Notes: generated by a model from the sequence alone, not told the origin. DNA of 64,000 nt from Bradyrhizobium guangxiense (GCF_004114915.1 NZ_CP022219.1:7036501-7100500); one strand, 5' to 3'; counted from the stretch's first letter, positions 46,147-55,434 are shown. Numbers and translations are program-made.

Positions 46147-47006
46147 CTCCACCCGATACGTTGAAAGAACCGCGCGATCTCCGCGGCCGCGCGATCCGGC
46201 TCTTCCCGATGCGGGAAGTGGCCGACGCCGGGAAACATGTCGAGGTCGAGCGCGCTGAACGTCTCCGAAAGCCGATCGGTCCAGGCATAGGGAAACAGCG
46301 GATCGTGCTCCGCCCAGCGCACGCAGGTCGGCAGCTCGATCGGCGGCAGCTTGGACGCTTCGCCCTTCATCATCGCGATCCGGCCGGCATGCGAGGCGCG
46401 GTAATGCGCAAAGCCGCCGGCGAGGTTTCCTGGCTTGAAGAAATTGTCGGCGAAGGCTTCGAGGACGTCGTCGAAGGCGTCCTTCCGATGCGCCCAGCCC
46501 TTCAGGAAATGGCTGATATAGAGCCGGCAGCTCTCGCGGCTCGCACCGATCAGCGCCGGTGCCATCTCCATCTGGTGGAAGGACTGGTACCAGATGTGGT
46601 TGAGCCGATCGGGCGCCGCCATGCGCGGCCCGATCCCGGGATAGACGAAATCGAACAAGAACAGCCCGGCGAGCCGCGAAGGCGCCTGCCGGGCCAGCGG
46701 CTGCACCACGGCGCCGCCCACATCGTGGCCGACCACGCCGAATCGGTCGATGCCGAGCTCATCCATCAGCGCCAGCATGTCGGCAGCGTGGCCGTCCGGC
46801 CCATAAGGCCCGTCAGGCTTGGCGCTGTCGCCGAACCCGCGCAGGTCAGGCGCCACAAGCGTGAAGCGGTCGGAAAGCCGGGCCATCACCGGCTCCCAGG
46901 TCAGCCAGAATTCCGGCCAACCATGCAGCAAAAGCAGCGGTTTTCCGGCTCCAGCGCGGACCAGGTGGAAATCGGCGCCATTGGCCTTGATCGTCAGATG
47001 CTCCAT
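46143..47006 (-). CDS. Alpha/beta hydrolase with Asp nucleophile (epoxide hydrolase/haloacid dehalogenase-like)
   Basis: A 287-residue alpha/beta hydrolase. HGWPEFW is the oxyanion HGxP motif of epoxide hydrolases. The nucleophile elbow is GHDVGG, with Asp in place of Ser, as in epoxide hydrolases, haloalkane dehalogenases and fluoroacetate dehalogenase. An acid residue lies in WAEHDPLFP and the catalytic His in FPGVGHFPHREEP. So it opens C-O or C-halogen bonds through an alkyl-enzyme ester rather than hydrolysing ordinary esters. GGGAGGGAA precedes the ATG at 47006. Substrate unknown. Confidence 0.85.
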   Translation of the reverse strand: MEHLTIKANGADFHLVRAGAGKPLLLLHGWPEFWLTWEPVMARLSDRFTLVAPDLRGFGDSAKPDGPYGPDGHAADMLALMDELGIDRFGVVGHDVGGAVVQPLARQAPSRLAGLFLFDFVYPGIGPRMAAPDRLNHIWYQSFHQMEMAPALIGASRESCRLYISHFLKGWAHRKDAFDDVLEAFADNFFKPGNLAGGFAHYRASHAGRIAMMKGEASKLPPIELPTCVRWAEHDPLFPYAWTDRLSETFSALDLDMFPGVGHFPHREEPDRAAAEIARFFQRIGWS

Positions 47007-47142
47007 GGCAGTTCCCTCCCTAGGGCTGGGCGAGGGGTGAAAGAGGCAGCGGATTTTCCCCTTTCGCGCCTTGTCTGGCCCGCCATCCTCGCCTATTAAC
47101 GCCCCCAACCACAGGGGCCCCTGCTCCTATATGGCGCCTTCA

Positions 47143-47232
47143 GGAGAGGTGGCAGAGTGGTTGAATGCACCGCACTCGAAATGCGGCATAGGTGCAAGCC
47201 TATCGGGGGTTCGAATCCCTCCCTCTCCGCCA
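47143..47232 (+). tRNA. tRNA-Ser (anticodon CGA)
   Basis: A 90-base serine tRNA with a long variable arm. The 7-bp acceptor stem GGAGAGG pairs with CCTCTCC at 47222-47228. The anticodon loop ctcgaaa gives CGA, reading UCG. The T loop ttcgaat is present and the 3' CCA is encoded. Confidence 0.96.
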
Positions 47233-47267
47233 GCTCAGCGACGACGCTTCCAAATAGTTCCGCGAAA

Positions 47268-48179
47268 TCAGCCTGATGCCGGTGCCGTTCGGCCCGCCAG
47301 CACCGCCCGTGCCGTCGCCACGAACGCCTGCGCCGCCGGCGACAGCGTTCGCCCCTGACGCTGCAGCAGCGACACCGGACGGGTGAGGGCCGGGCGGACC
47401 AGGGGTCTTGCGATCAGCGTCGGGAACTGGTCGGCCGGCAGCATCGTCGCGGGGAGGATGGCGAGGCCGAGGCCTTGTGCGGTCATGGCGAGCGCGGTGT
47501 TGATCAGGGTTACTTCATAGGTCGGGTCGAGGCGCTTGCCTTGCACGCTCAGCGCCTGATCGATCTGCATGCGGATCCGGCTCTCGCGGCGCATCGCGAT
47601 GGTCGGCAGCTGCGCCAGCTCGTCCCATGTCAGGGAACGGCGCGTGGCGAAGTCCGGGGTGCGGCGGCCGATGGCGCTGAGGCGCCCGCTCGTCAGTGTC
47701 TCGACCGTCATGTCGGCGAATTCGCCCTCGACGCTGCCGATCGCAAACTCCGCATCGGTCGCGCTCAGGCGCGGCACAAGATCGTCGGCGGCAACATCGC
47801 GCATGTCGATCTCGATGTCGGGATGGCCGGCGCGGAATCTTGCCAGCACCCGCGGCAGCAGCGCCGACGCGGCGCCGGCCGAGGCGAGAAATGCGACGCG
47901 GCCGGCGCGGGCCTGTGCGAGGTCGCGCATGCGGCGCGACAAGCCGTGCGCATCGCCCAGCATGCGTTCGGCGGCGTCGAGCGCCTCCTCGGCGGCCAGC
48001 GTTGGCTGCACCGAGCGGGTCGAGCGGTCGAACAGTTTGACGCCGAGTTGGCTCTCGAGCTGCTGGATCAACAGGCTCGCCGCCGATTGCGTGATCCCGA
48101 GCTCGCGGGCGGCCCGCGTGATGCTGCGCGTCCGGTACACAGCCGTGAAGGCCCGCAATTGGCGCAACGTGAGATTCAT
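47268..48179 (-). CDS. LysR-family transcriptional regulator
   Basis: A 303-residue LysR regulator. The N-terminal helix-turn-helix is RSITRAARELGITQSAASLLIQQLE (residues about 17-41), followed by the periplasmic-binding-like effector domain. It is divergent from the flavin monooxygenase at 48288, with 108 bases between, and probably controls it and the Bug gene behind it. Confidence 0.93.
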   Translation of the reverse strand: MNLTLRQLRAFTAVYRTRSITRAARELGITQSAASLLIQQLESQLGVKLFDRSTRSVQPTLAAEEALDAAERMLGDAHGLSRRMRDLAQARAGRVAFLASAGAASALLPRVLARFRAGHPDIEIDMRDVAADDLVPRLSATDAEFAIGSVEGEFADMTVETLTSGRLSAIGRRTPDFATRRSLTWDELAQLPTIAMRRESRIRMQIDQALSVQGKRLDPTYEVTLINTALAMTAQGLGLAILPATMLPADQFPTLIARPLVRPALTRPVSLLQRQGRTLSPAAQAFVATARAVLAGRTAPASG

Positions 48180-48214
48180 AGGAAAAGCTTATGAATTGAT
48201 GAGTTCTTTCCGGC

Positions 48215-48225
48215 TTATCGCATAA
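48215..48225. promoter_or_regulatory. Possible LysR operator in the divergent region
   Basis: TTATCGCATAA has perfect TTAT/ATAA half-sites. The hexamer GCTTAT also occurs 27 bases to the left (48187). Spacing and position between divergent start codons fit a LysR-type site, but the match is short. Confidence 0.3.
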
Positions 48226-48287
48226 ACGAACCTGCAATAAAATGCAGGCTGCGCGGACGGAGAATCCGCAGCAAGGAAGGGAGCGAG

Positions 48288-49928
48288 ATGAAGACACAGG
48301 TACTGGTGGTGGGCGCCGGGCCCGTCGGGTTGACTGCGGCGATGGATCTGGCCTCGCGTGGGATCGACGTCGTCGTCGCGGAGATCCGTCACGCCGGCGA
48401 TCCGCCCAGCGTCAAATGCAATCACGTGTCGGCGCGCTCGATGGAGATTTTTCGGCGGCTCGGCGTTGCCGCCAAGCTGCGCGATGCGGGGCTGCCTGCG
48501 GACTTTCCCAACGATTGCTCCTACCGGACCACGGCGACCGGCATCGAGCTCTGCCGTATCGAGATTCCCTCCCGCGCGCGTCGCTACAGCGCGACCGGCG
48601 GCCCCGACACCTGGTGGCCAACGCCTGAGCCGCCGCACCGGATCAATCAGATCTATCTCGAGCCGATCCTGTTCAGCCATGCCGCAGCGCAGCCGCGGAT
48701 CAAGATCCTGGCACGCACGGAAATCACCGACATCGAACAGGACGGCGACCATGTCGTCGCACTCGCGCGCGATCTCGATAGCGGCGATTCGCTTCGCATC
48801 GAAGCGTCGTTCGTGATCGGCTGCGACGGCAGCCGCTCCCTTGTTCGCAAATCGATCGGCGCCAGCCTGTCCGGCACGCCGGTGATCCAGCGCGTGCAGT
48901 CGACCTTCATCGAGGCCCCGCAACTGAAGGAGTTGATGGGCGCACACGAGCCGGCCTGGATGGTGCTCTCGCTCAATCCGCGCCGCTCCGGCACTACGGT
49001 TGCGATCGACGGTCACGACCGCTGGCTGATCCACAATCACCTGAAGCCCGACGAGCCCGAATTCGACTCGGTCGATCGCGACTGGGCCATCCGCGCCATT
49101 CTTGGCGTCGACGAGCGCTTCGAATACCGGGTGCTCAGCAAGGAGGATTGGGTCGGGCGTCGCCTCGTGGCCGATCGCTTCCGCGACCGCAGGGTGTTCA
49201 TCTGCGGCGACGCCGCGCATCTGTGGATGCCCTATGCCGGCTACGGCATGAATGCGGGCATTGCGGACGCCGTCGATCTCTGCTGGCAATTGGCGGCGCA
49301 TCTGAACGGCTGGGCGCCGGCTGCGATCCTCGATGCTTATGAGGCGGAGCGTCAGCCCATCACCGAGCAGGTGTCGCGCTTTGCGATGGAGCACGCGATG
49401 AAGATGATGGCGCAGCGCGGCGGCGTCTCGGCGGAGATCGAGGACGACACGCCGCGCGGTCACGCCGCGCGCGCGGCGCTGGCGAGAGCGGCCTATGACC
49501 TCAACGTGCAGCAATATTGCTGCGCCGGATTGAACTTCGGCTACTACTACGATGCCTCGCCGATCATTGCCTATGACGGCGAGACACCGCCGCCCTACGC
49601 GATGGGCAGCTTCACGCCCTCCACCGTGCCGGGTGCCCGCGCGCCGCATCTGTTCCTGCGCGACGGGCGATCGCTCTACGATGCGTTCGGCGCCGGCTAC
49701 ACATTGTTGCGCTTCGACCCGGCGATCGACGTGACGCGGCTGCAATCCGCTGCGAGGGAGCGCAGCGTGCCGCTGGCGCTGATCGACATCGCGCCGGAGG
49801 AGGCGAACGGCGCCTATGCCGAGAAGCTCGTGCTGGTGCGGCCCGATCAGCACATCGCCTGGCGCGGGCCGATCGCGCCCAGAGATCCACTGAGCCTGCT
49901 GGCGCGGATCACTGGCGCTGCGGCGTAA
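48288..49928 (+). CDS. FAD-dependent aromatic-type monooxygenase
   Basis: A 546-residue flavoprotein of the PHBH/phenol hydroxylase-like group. FAD-binding GAGPVGLTAAMDLASRG is at residues 9-25. The second motif CDGSRSLVRK and the GDAAHLWMPYAGYGMNAGI FAD-phosphate motif are both intact. The extended C-terminus (about 400-546) looks like the thioredoxin-like domain of MhpA/TfdB-type enzymes. It should hydroxylate an aromatic or related ring using NAD(P)H and O2. A Bug gene follows by 80 bases on the same strand, and a divergent LysR gene precedes it. Confidence 0.88.
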   Translation: MKTQVLVVGAGPVGLTAAMDLASRGIDVVVAEIRHAGDPPSVKCNHVSARSMEIFRRLGVAAKLRDAGLPADFPNDCSYRTTATGIELCRIEIPSRARRYSATGGPDTWWPTPEPPHRINQIYLEPILFSHAAAQPRIKILARTEITDIEQDGDHVVALARDLDSGDSLRIEASFVIGCDGSRSLVRKSIGASLSGTPVIQRVQSTFIEAPQLKELMGAHEPAWMVLSLNPRRSGTTVAIDGHDRWLIHNHLKPDEPEFDSVDRDWAIRAILGVDERFEYRVLSKEDWVGRRLVADRFRDRRVFICGDAAHLWMPYAGYGMNAGIADAVDLCWQLAAHLNGWAPAAILDAYEAERQPITEQVSRFAMEHAMKMMAQRGGVSAEIEDDTPRGHAARAALARAAYDLNVQQYCCAGLNFGYYYDASPIIAYDGETPPPYAMGSFTPSTVPGARAPHLFLRDGRSLYDAFGAGYTLLRFDPAIDVTRLQSAARERSVPLALIDIAPEEANGAYAEKLVLVRPDQHIAWRGPIAPRDPLSLLARITGAAA

Positions 49929-50007
49929 GGCGACTTCAAGCGGACAGCCTGGCGGCGCAAGCCGCCGGCCGTGTTTCAAGAACAAGAGCACACTTGAGGA
50001 GGAGAAC

Positions 50008-50985
50008 GTGGTTCACGTTGCAAGGCGCCGCATCCTGGCCGTGCTGACGGCTGCGACCTTCGCCGTATTGCCGCTGCAGGCAGGCCGCGCCGGCTATCCT
50101 GAGCAATTGATCAAGGTCATCGTGACCTTCCCGCCCGGCGGCAGCGCCGACACCGTCATCCGCGCGCTCGAGCCTCTCGTCACCGCCGAGCTCAAGCAGA
50201 GCCTGGTCATCGAGAACCGCGCCGGTGCCGGCGGCAACATCGGCATGGCCGCGGTCGCGCAGGCCAAGCCCGACGGCTACACGCTCGGTGTTGCGCCGGC
50301 GGGCGCGCTCACGGTGAACCCGCACCTCAATGCCGCGATGCCGTTCGAGCTGAAGGATCTCGCGCCCATCACCCTGCTCGCGGAAATTCCCTTTGTGCTG
50401 GTCGCATCTGCCAATATCCCGGCACACACCGCCGCGGAGACGATCGCGCTGGCCAAGGCCAAGCCGGGCGCGCTGTCGATCGGGCATGGCGGCAACTCGA
50501 CGGCGATGCATTTGACGGCTGCGCTGTTCACGCAGAGGACCGGGATCGCCATGGAGCTGGTCCCCTATCGCGGGACCGCGCCGGCGACGGTCGATGTTCT
50601 TGCCGGGCATGTCCCCTTCGCGGTGCTGGACATTCCGGCGTCGCGGCAATTGATCCTCGACGGCAAGCTCAACGCGATCGGCGTTTCCTCCGCGCGCCGT
50701 CTTCCCTCGTTGCCCGACGTCCCGACGCTGGCCGAGAGCGGTATTGCGGGGTTTGAATCCGTGGGCTGGTTCGGGCTCGTTGCGCCCGCCGGCACGCCCG
50801 CGGATGTCATCGGCAGGCTGAACGAAGCCTTCACCAAAGCCTTGAAGGATCCCGCGGTGGCCGAGAAGATCGGGACCTTCGGCGCGGAGCCGGCACCGAT
50901 GGCGCCCGAGCAGTTCGGCCGCTTCATTCAGAGCGAAAGCACGAAATGGGGCAAGCTCATCAGCGAGGCCGGCATCAAGAACTAG
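50008..50985 (+). CDS. Bug/TctC-family substrate-binding protein
   Basis: A 325-residue exported binding protein. Signal peptide to about residue 29 (cleaved after a QAGRA-like site). It has IKVIVTFPPGGSADTVIRAL, VIENRAGAGGNIGMAAVAQ, VPYRGTAPATVDVLAGHV and SGIAGFESVGWFGLVAPAGTP, all Bug features. It begins with GTG at 50008 behind a strong GAGGAGGA. It is probably co-transcribed with the monooxygenase gene and likely binds its substrate or inducer. No tctAB genes are near. Confidence 0.9.
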   Translation: MVHVARRRILAVLTAATFAVLPLQAGRAGYPEQLIKVIVTFPPGGSADTVIRALEPLVTAELKQSLVIENRAGAGGNIGMAAVAQAKPDGYTLGVAPAGALTVNPHLNAAMPFELKDLAPITLLAEIPFVLVASANIPAHTAAETIALAKAKPGALSIGHGGNSTAMHLTAALFTQRTGIAMELVPYRGTAPATVDVLAGHVPFAVLDIPASRQLILDGKLNAIGVSSARRLPSLPDVPTLAESGIAGFESVGWFGLVAPAGTPADVIGRLNEAFTKALKDPAVAEKIGTFGAEPAPMAPEQFGRFIQSESTKWGKLISEAGIKN

Positions 50986-51157
50986 GCGAGGTGTCCTGGC
51001 GGGCGAGCAGGCAATCCGCGAGACTTGCCCGCTGACGCGCCGCGCAGCAAACGTCTATGCTTCCCGCTACCATAGCGCCGCTGGCTTGACCCCGCCATCG
51101 GCGGGACCCGACCAAGCAACATTCGCCCGCCGGCCGGGAACGAGGTAACCCACGATC

Positions 51158-52429
51158 ATGTTCGACAAGTCCTACCGCGACCGCCTCGAAGCTGATCTTG
51201 CGCGATGGGAGGCCGATGGCGTGATTGCGCCGGCGGCCGCCGCTGCGATCCGCAACGCGCTGCCGCCGCTACCAGCCGGCATCAACATCGCAATGGTTGT
51301 CGGCATCGTCGGCGGTCTGTTGATCGCGGCCGCGTTCCTTGCCTTCGTGGCGGCGCACTGGACCGAGATCGCGCGGCTGGTGCGGTTTGCGATCCTGCTC
51401 GCCGGCATGACCGCGACCTGTGCCCTCGGCGCCTGGTTCGCGACGACGGGCCGCACCATTCTCGCCGATCTTTGCGCCAGCATCGGCGCCATCATCTTCG
51501 GCGCCGGCATCGCGTTGGTTGGCCAGATGTATCATCTCGGCGAGGATTTTGCCGGCGGCATGCTGCTGTGGTCGATCGGCGCGTTCGCCGCCGCAGTGCT
51601 GACCGGCTCGCGCGGGGCGCTCGCGGTCGGTCTCGTCGCCGCCTGCATCTGGACCAGCATGCGCAGCTACGATGCGCCGGACCGGTTGCATCTTCCGTTC
51701 CTGGTGGCCTGGCTGTTCGCCGCCGGCCTCGCCTTCGCCTGGCATTCCCGCGTCGCCGCCCATCTCGTCGCGGTCGCGGTGCTGCCGTGGTGGATCGCCA
51801 CCGCGCTGCGCTTCGAATTCGACGGAGCGCAACCGTCCTTCCTGCTCGCGAACGGGGCGGCCCTGCTGTTCGGCGCCGGGCTTGCGATCGCGGCGGCGCC
51901 ATCGCCGCGGGCGCTGCGGCTCGGGTCGATCCTGTCGATCTACGGTGCGTTCTCGCTGGCCGCGGTCGCTGCCCTGGAGGTGGCGACGGTCGACGACATC
52001 ATTCGCATTCGGACCAGCGCCATGTCCGCCCAGCCGCTCTGGGCGATCCTGTGCGGGGCCGCGGGGATGATCCTCGCCCTCGTCTCCGCGACGCTCACCA
52101 AGCGCACGGGTGAAATCCTCGCCGTATGCGCGATCGGGCTGGTGTTGCTCGCCGCGCCGATCTGGCCGGTCTCCACGGCCGGCGAGCCATGGCTCGCTTA
52201 TGCCGCGCTGCTTTGCGCCATGCTAAGCCTCGTCGTGTCGGGCGTGCTCGATGGGGTGCGTCCGCGCATCGTCGCCGGCTGGCTCGGGATCGCCGGCGTC
52301 ATCGCCGGCATCACCTGGGCGGTGAAGGGCTCGCTGCTCGGCCGCTCCGCGTTCCTGGCGGCGGCCGGCATCGTCGCGGTTGCCTTTGCAACCGCGCTCA
52401 ATCGCGCACTGCTTAGGACGGCGCGGTGA
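51158..52429 (+). CDS. DUF2157 membrane protein
   Basis: A 423-residue protein: a short cytoplasmic N-terminus (YRDRLEADLARWEADGVIAP) and about 12 hydrophobic segments. The pattern matches DUF2157, which is nearly always encoded next to a GDYXXLXY protein, as here. Function unknown. Its stop overlaps the next start codon by one base. Confidence 0.85.
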   Translation: MFDKSYRDRLEADLARWEADGVIAPAAAAAIRNALPPLPAGINIAMVVGIVGGLLIAAAFLAFVAAHWTEIARLVRFAILLAGMTATCALGAWFATTGRTILADLCASIGAIIFGAGIALVGQMYHLGEDFAGGMLLWSIGAFAAAVLTGSRGALAVGLVAACIWTSMRSYDAPDRLHLPFLVAWLFAAGLAFAWHSRVAAHLVAVAVLPWWIATALRFEFDGAQPSFLLANGAALLFGAGLAIAAAPSPRALRLGSILSIYGAFSLAAVAALEVATVDDIIRIRTSAMSAQPLWAILCGAAGMILALVSATLTKRTGEILAVCAIGLVLLAAPIWPVSTAGEPWLAYAALLCAMLSLVVSGVLDGVRPRIVAGWLGIAGVIAGITWAVKGSLLGRSAFLAAAGIVAVAFATALNRALLRTAR

Positions 52430-53031
52430 TGAAGATGATCGCATCCCTCTCCGAATTCCGGCAGCGCATCCCGAAAGCGGTGCTGTTCGGCATCGCCCTG
52501 CTGCTGCAATGCGCACTGCTGGTCCTGATGGTTGCCGACCGCATGCAGATCCTGCGCGAAGGCGTCGAGGTGACGCTGCAGACGCAGCCGGTCGATCCGC
52601 GCGATCTCCTGCGCGGCGATTATGTCGTGCTCCGCTACGACATCTCGCAGCTGCCGGCGGGGCCGCTCGCCGGCAAGCCGTCCGGGACGCGCAAGCCCGT
52701 CGTGTTCGTCAAGCTCGTGCCCAATGCCAGTGGGCTTTACGGCGCCGTCTCGGTGCATGCCGAGCCTGTGCCGGTCACCGCTCCCGAAATCCTGATCCGC
52801 GGCCGCGTCGGTTATTCCTGTGGTTCGACCAGCCCCATCTTCTGTGACAAGCTGACGATCAAATACGGCCTCGAAAGCTATTTCGTGCCGGAAGGCGAGG
52901 GCGGCAAGCTCGAGCAGGCCCGCAACCAGCAGAAGCTGCGGATCGTCGCCGCTGTGCTGCCCTCAGGCCGCGCCGCCATCAAGCGGCTGCTGCTCGACGG
53001 CGAGCCGGTGTACGAGGAGCCACTGTACTAG
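52429..53031 (+). CDS. GDYXXLXY-domain protein
   Basis: A 200-residue protein. An N-terminal membrane segment (about residues 14-36) is followed by the diagnostic GDYVVLRY at about 65-72 and a basic C-terminal barrel-like part. The ATG at 52429 overlaps the DUF2157 stop (a GTG one codon earlier is also possible), so the two are translationally coupled and probably form a complex. Role unknown. Confidence 0.87.
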   Translation: MKMIASLSEFRQRIPKAVLFGIALLLQCALLVLMVADRMQILREGVEVTLQTQPVDPRDLLRGDYVVLRYDISQLPAGPLAGKPSGTRKPVVFVKLVPNASGLYGAVSVHAEPVPVTAPEILIRGRVGYSCGSTSPIFCDKLTIKYGLESYFVPEGEGGKLEQARNQQKLRIVAAVLPSGRAAIKRLLLDGEPVYEEPLY

Positions 53032-53037
53032 CGTCGG

Positions 53038-54453
53038 TTATCTTGCCGCCTTCAGCGCTCGCCGCAGCACGTCCCACACCAGAGGGTCATCCATCTGCGC
53101 CACGTTGAAACGCATGAAGTGCGAGGCCGTCTGCGACACGCTGAACACGTTGCCCGGCGCCAGCACGACGTTGTCCTCGAGTGCGGCGCGCGCGACCTGG
53201 GTGGCGTCCTGCCCGCCGGTGAGGCGGCACCACAGGAAGAATCCGCCGCGCGGCGTCAGCCAGGGTTCGACGCCGATTGCCCCAAGTTTTCGCGCGACAT
53301 CGCGGCGTGTGCGCGTGAGCCTTTGCTGGAGCTCGTCCATGTGCTTGCGATAGCCGCCGCCGGCCAGCACCTTTGCGATGATCTCGGTCGCGACCGGGCT
53401 GGGGCCGCCGAAATTGGTCGCGACCTGGAGGTCGACGAGATGCTCGATCCAGTCGGCTCGCGCGGCGATGTAGCCGCAGCGCACCGAGGCCGACAGCGTC
53501 TTGGAGAAGCTGCCGATGCGGATCACGCGGGTGAGCCCGTCGAGCGCGGCCAGCCGCGGTGAGCGCTCCGGCTCGAAGTCGCCGAAGATGTCGTCCTCGA
53601 TGATGGTGAGGTCGTGCGCGGCGGCCGCGGTCAAAAGCCGATGCGCGGCGGCAAGCGAGGGCGTCGCGCCGGTCGGATTGTGCAGCGCTGAATTGGTGAT
53701 GTAGAGCCGCGGCCGCTCAGTGCCGAGGATCTGCTCGAAGCGCGCAACGTCCGGGCCCGACGGCGTGTAGGGCACACCGACGATCCGGGCCTGATGCGCC
53801 CGCAGCAGCGCGCGGAAATTGAAGTAGCAGGGATCGTCGACCAGCACCGTGTCGCCGGGACGGAGCAGGAAGCGGCAGATCAGGTCGGCGCCTTGCGTGC
53901 CCGAGCCCGTCAGCATGAGCTGATCGACGGACGCGTGAATCGAATCCTCGGCGAGCCGCGCCAGCAGCAGCCGGCGCAGGATGAGCCCGCCCCGCGTGCT
54001 GCCATAGTCGGTCAATAGATCCGCCTTGATCCGCGACAATGCACGGACGGCGCGGCGCAAGCCCGCCTCCGGCATCCAGCTCGCCGGCAGCCAGCCGCAA
54101 CCGGGCTTCGGCACGGCAGCGTCGGCATCGAGCGATTGCCTGGAGACCCAGAACGGATCGACTTCCCGGTCGCGCCGCGGCTCGGCGTCAGCAAGGGCAA
54201 GCGGCGGCATGATCGTCGGCGAGACATAGAAGCCCGAGCCGCGACGGGCGCGGATCAGCCCTTCGGCGGCCAGGCGGTCATAGGCGTCCACCACCGTGGA
54301 GGGCGAGACGTTCATTGCTGCTGCGAGGCTGCGTATCGACGGCAGGCGGTCGCCGGCGCTGAGCGCGCGGCCGGCGACCTTGGCGCGGATCGCGCTCATC
54401 ACGTCGATAGTGCGGGTGCCGCTGCGACCTCTGATGCGTGCCTCGCCGGCCAA
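53038..54453 (-). CDS. MocR/PdxR-type regulator (GntR winged helix fused to aminotransferase domain)
   Basis: About 471 residues. An N-terminal GntR winged helix (GDRLPSIRSLAAAMNVSPSTVVDAYDRLAAEGL) is joined to a fold-type I aminotransferase domain. That domain has the PLP-binding Lys in SFSKTLSASVRCGY and the Asn/Tyr-type cofactor sites in NPTGATPS. The start is uncertain: I use a TTG at 54453, which gives a full DNA-binding domain and leaves the inverted repeat at 54473-54499 upstream. It is divergent from an EamA transporter gene and likely controls it. Confidence 0.87.
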   Translation of the reverse strand: MAGEARIRGRSGTRTIDVMSAIRAKVAGRALSAGDRLPSIRSLAAAMNVSPSTVVDAYDRLAAEGLIRARRGSGFYVSPTIMPPLALADAEPRRDREVDPFWVSRQSLDADAAVPKPGCGWLPASWMPEAGLRRAVRALSRIKADLLTDYGSTRGGLILRRLLLARLAEDSIHASVDQLMLTGSGTQGADLICRFLLRPGDTVLVDDPCYFNFRALLRAHQARIVGVPYTPSGPDVARFEQILGTERPRLYITNSALHNPTGATPSLAAAHRLLTAAAAHDLTIIEDDIFGDFEPERSPRLAALDGLTRVIRIGSFSKTLSASVRCGYIAARADWIEHLVDLQVATNFGGPSPVATEIIAKVLAGGGYRKHMDELQQRLTRTRRDVARKLGAIGVEPWLTPRGGFFLWCRLTGGQDATQVARAALEDNVVLAPGNVFSVSQTASHFMRFNVAQMDDPLVWDVLRRALKAAR

Positions 54454-54472
54454 GGTGTATTGCCTTTCATAC

Positions 54473-54499
54473 CCATACAGTTTGGCCAGATTGTACTGG
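54473..54499. promoter_or_regulatory. Candidate MocR operator between divergent genes
   Basis: CCATACAGTTTGG is followed directly by CCAGATTGTACTGG, an imperfect inverted repeat sharing CCA-(G)-TACA-xx-x-TGG on opposite strands. It lies about 20 bases from the proposed MocR start and 63 from the EamA start. Confidence 0.45.
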
Positions 54500-54561
54500 A
54501 TTGTCCCTGGTCCCGCCACCGCCGGAGGCCCAGGGTCGCGACACAAAAGAATGGGACGAAC

Positions 54562-55422
54562 ATGCAATCGGCAGGCAGCGGCTGGGGCAACGGCCTTCTC
54601 GGCGTCATCATCTTCAGCGGCTCCCCGCCGGCGACGCGCGTTGCGGTCGGCGGCTTCTCTGCGCTGTTCCTGACGTCAGTGCGCGCGGTCATCGCCGCGC
54701 TGATCGGTCTTGCGGTGCTCGGCCTGCTCCGTCAGGCCCGGCCGAAGCACAAGGATCTCGCCTCCCTCGCCATCGTCGCCGTGGGCGTCGTGGTCGGCTT
54801 CCCCCTGTTGACGGCGCTCGCGCTCCAGCACATCACATCGGCGCATTCGATCGTCTTCATCGGCCTGCTGCCATTGTCGACGGCGATCTTCGCCGTGCTG
54901 CGCGGCGGCGAGCGGCCGCAGCCGCTGTTCTGGCTGTTTGCGATCCTCGGCAGCGCCACGGTGGCCGGCTTTGCCTTGTCCGGCGACGGCTCGGCCTCGC
55001 TCACCGGCGATCTCCTGATGGTCGCGGCAATCGTGCTGTGCGGCCTCGGCTATGCCGAAGGGGCGGCGCTGTCGCGCCGGCTCGGCGGCTGGCAGGTGAT
55101 CTCCTGGGCGCTGCTGCTTGCACTGCCGCTGATGATCCCGATCGCAGTCTGGACCTGGCCGCCATCCTGGAGCGGCGTCAGCGTGCCCGCCTGGATCGGG
55201 CTCGCTTACGTCTCGATTTTCAGCATGTTCGTCGGCTTCATCTTCTGGTACCGCGGCCTTGCGCTCGGCGGCATTGCGCGCGTCGGCCAGTTGCAACAGC
55301 TCCAGCCGTTCTTCGGCCTCGCGCTCGCGGGCCTCTTGCTGGACGAGCCCGTCGCCTGGAGCATGATCGCCGCGACTGCGCTCGTCGTCGTCTGCGTCTT
55401 CTTCGCGCGCCGATTTGCGTAA
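54562..55422 (+). CDS. DMT-superfamily (EamA) transporter
   Basis: A 286-residue membrane protein with about nine to ten hydrophobic segments and the EamA features SAHSIVFIGLLPLSTAIFAVL and FIFWYRGLALGGIARVGQL. The family includes many metabolite exporters. The ATG at 54562 starts MQSAGSGWG. The divergent MocR gene and shared operator suggest that it exports or imports an amine or vitamin sensed through PLP chemistry, which is inference only. Confidence 0.85.
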   Translation: MQSAGSGWGNGLLGVIIFSGSPPATRVAVGGFSALFLTSVRAVIAALIGLAVLGLLRQARPKHKDLASLAIVAVGVVVGFPLLTALALQHITSAHSIVFIGLLPLSTAIFAVLRGGERPQPLFWLFAILGSATVAGFALSGDGSASLTGDLLMVAAIVLCGLGYAEGAALSRRLGGWQVISWALLLALPLMIPIAVWTWPPSWSGVSVPAWIGLAYVSIFSMFVGFIFWYRGLALGGIARVGQLQQLQPFFGLALAGLLLDEPVAWSMIAATALVVVCVFFARRFA

Positions 55423-55434
55423 CCGTCGCCCTCG

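Noticed and set aside
47143..47232. tRNA-Ser as the attachment site of a genomic island starting at 47.2 kb
   Set aside because: The accessory region follows the tRNA, but I found no integrase and no partial tRNA copy downstream within the window.
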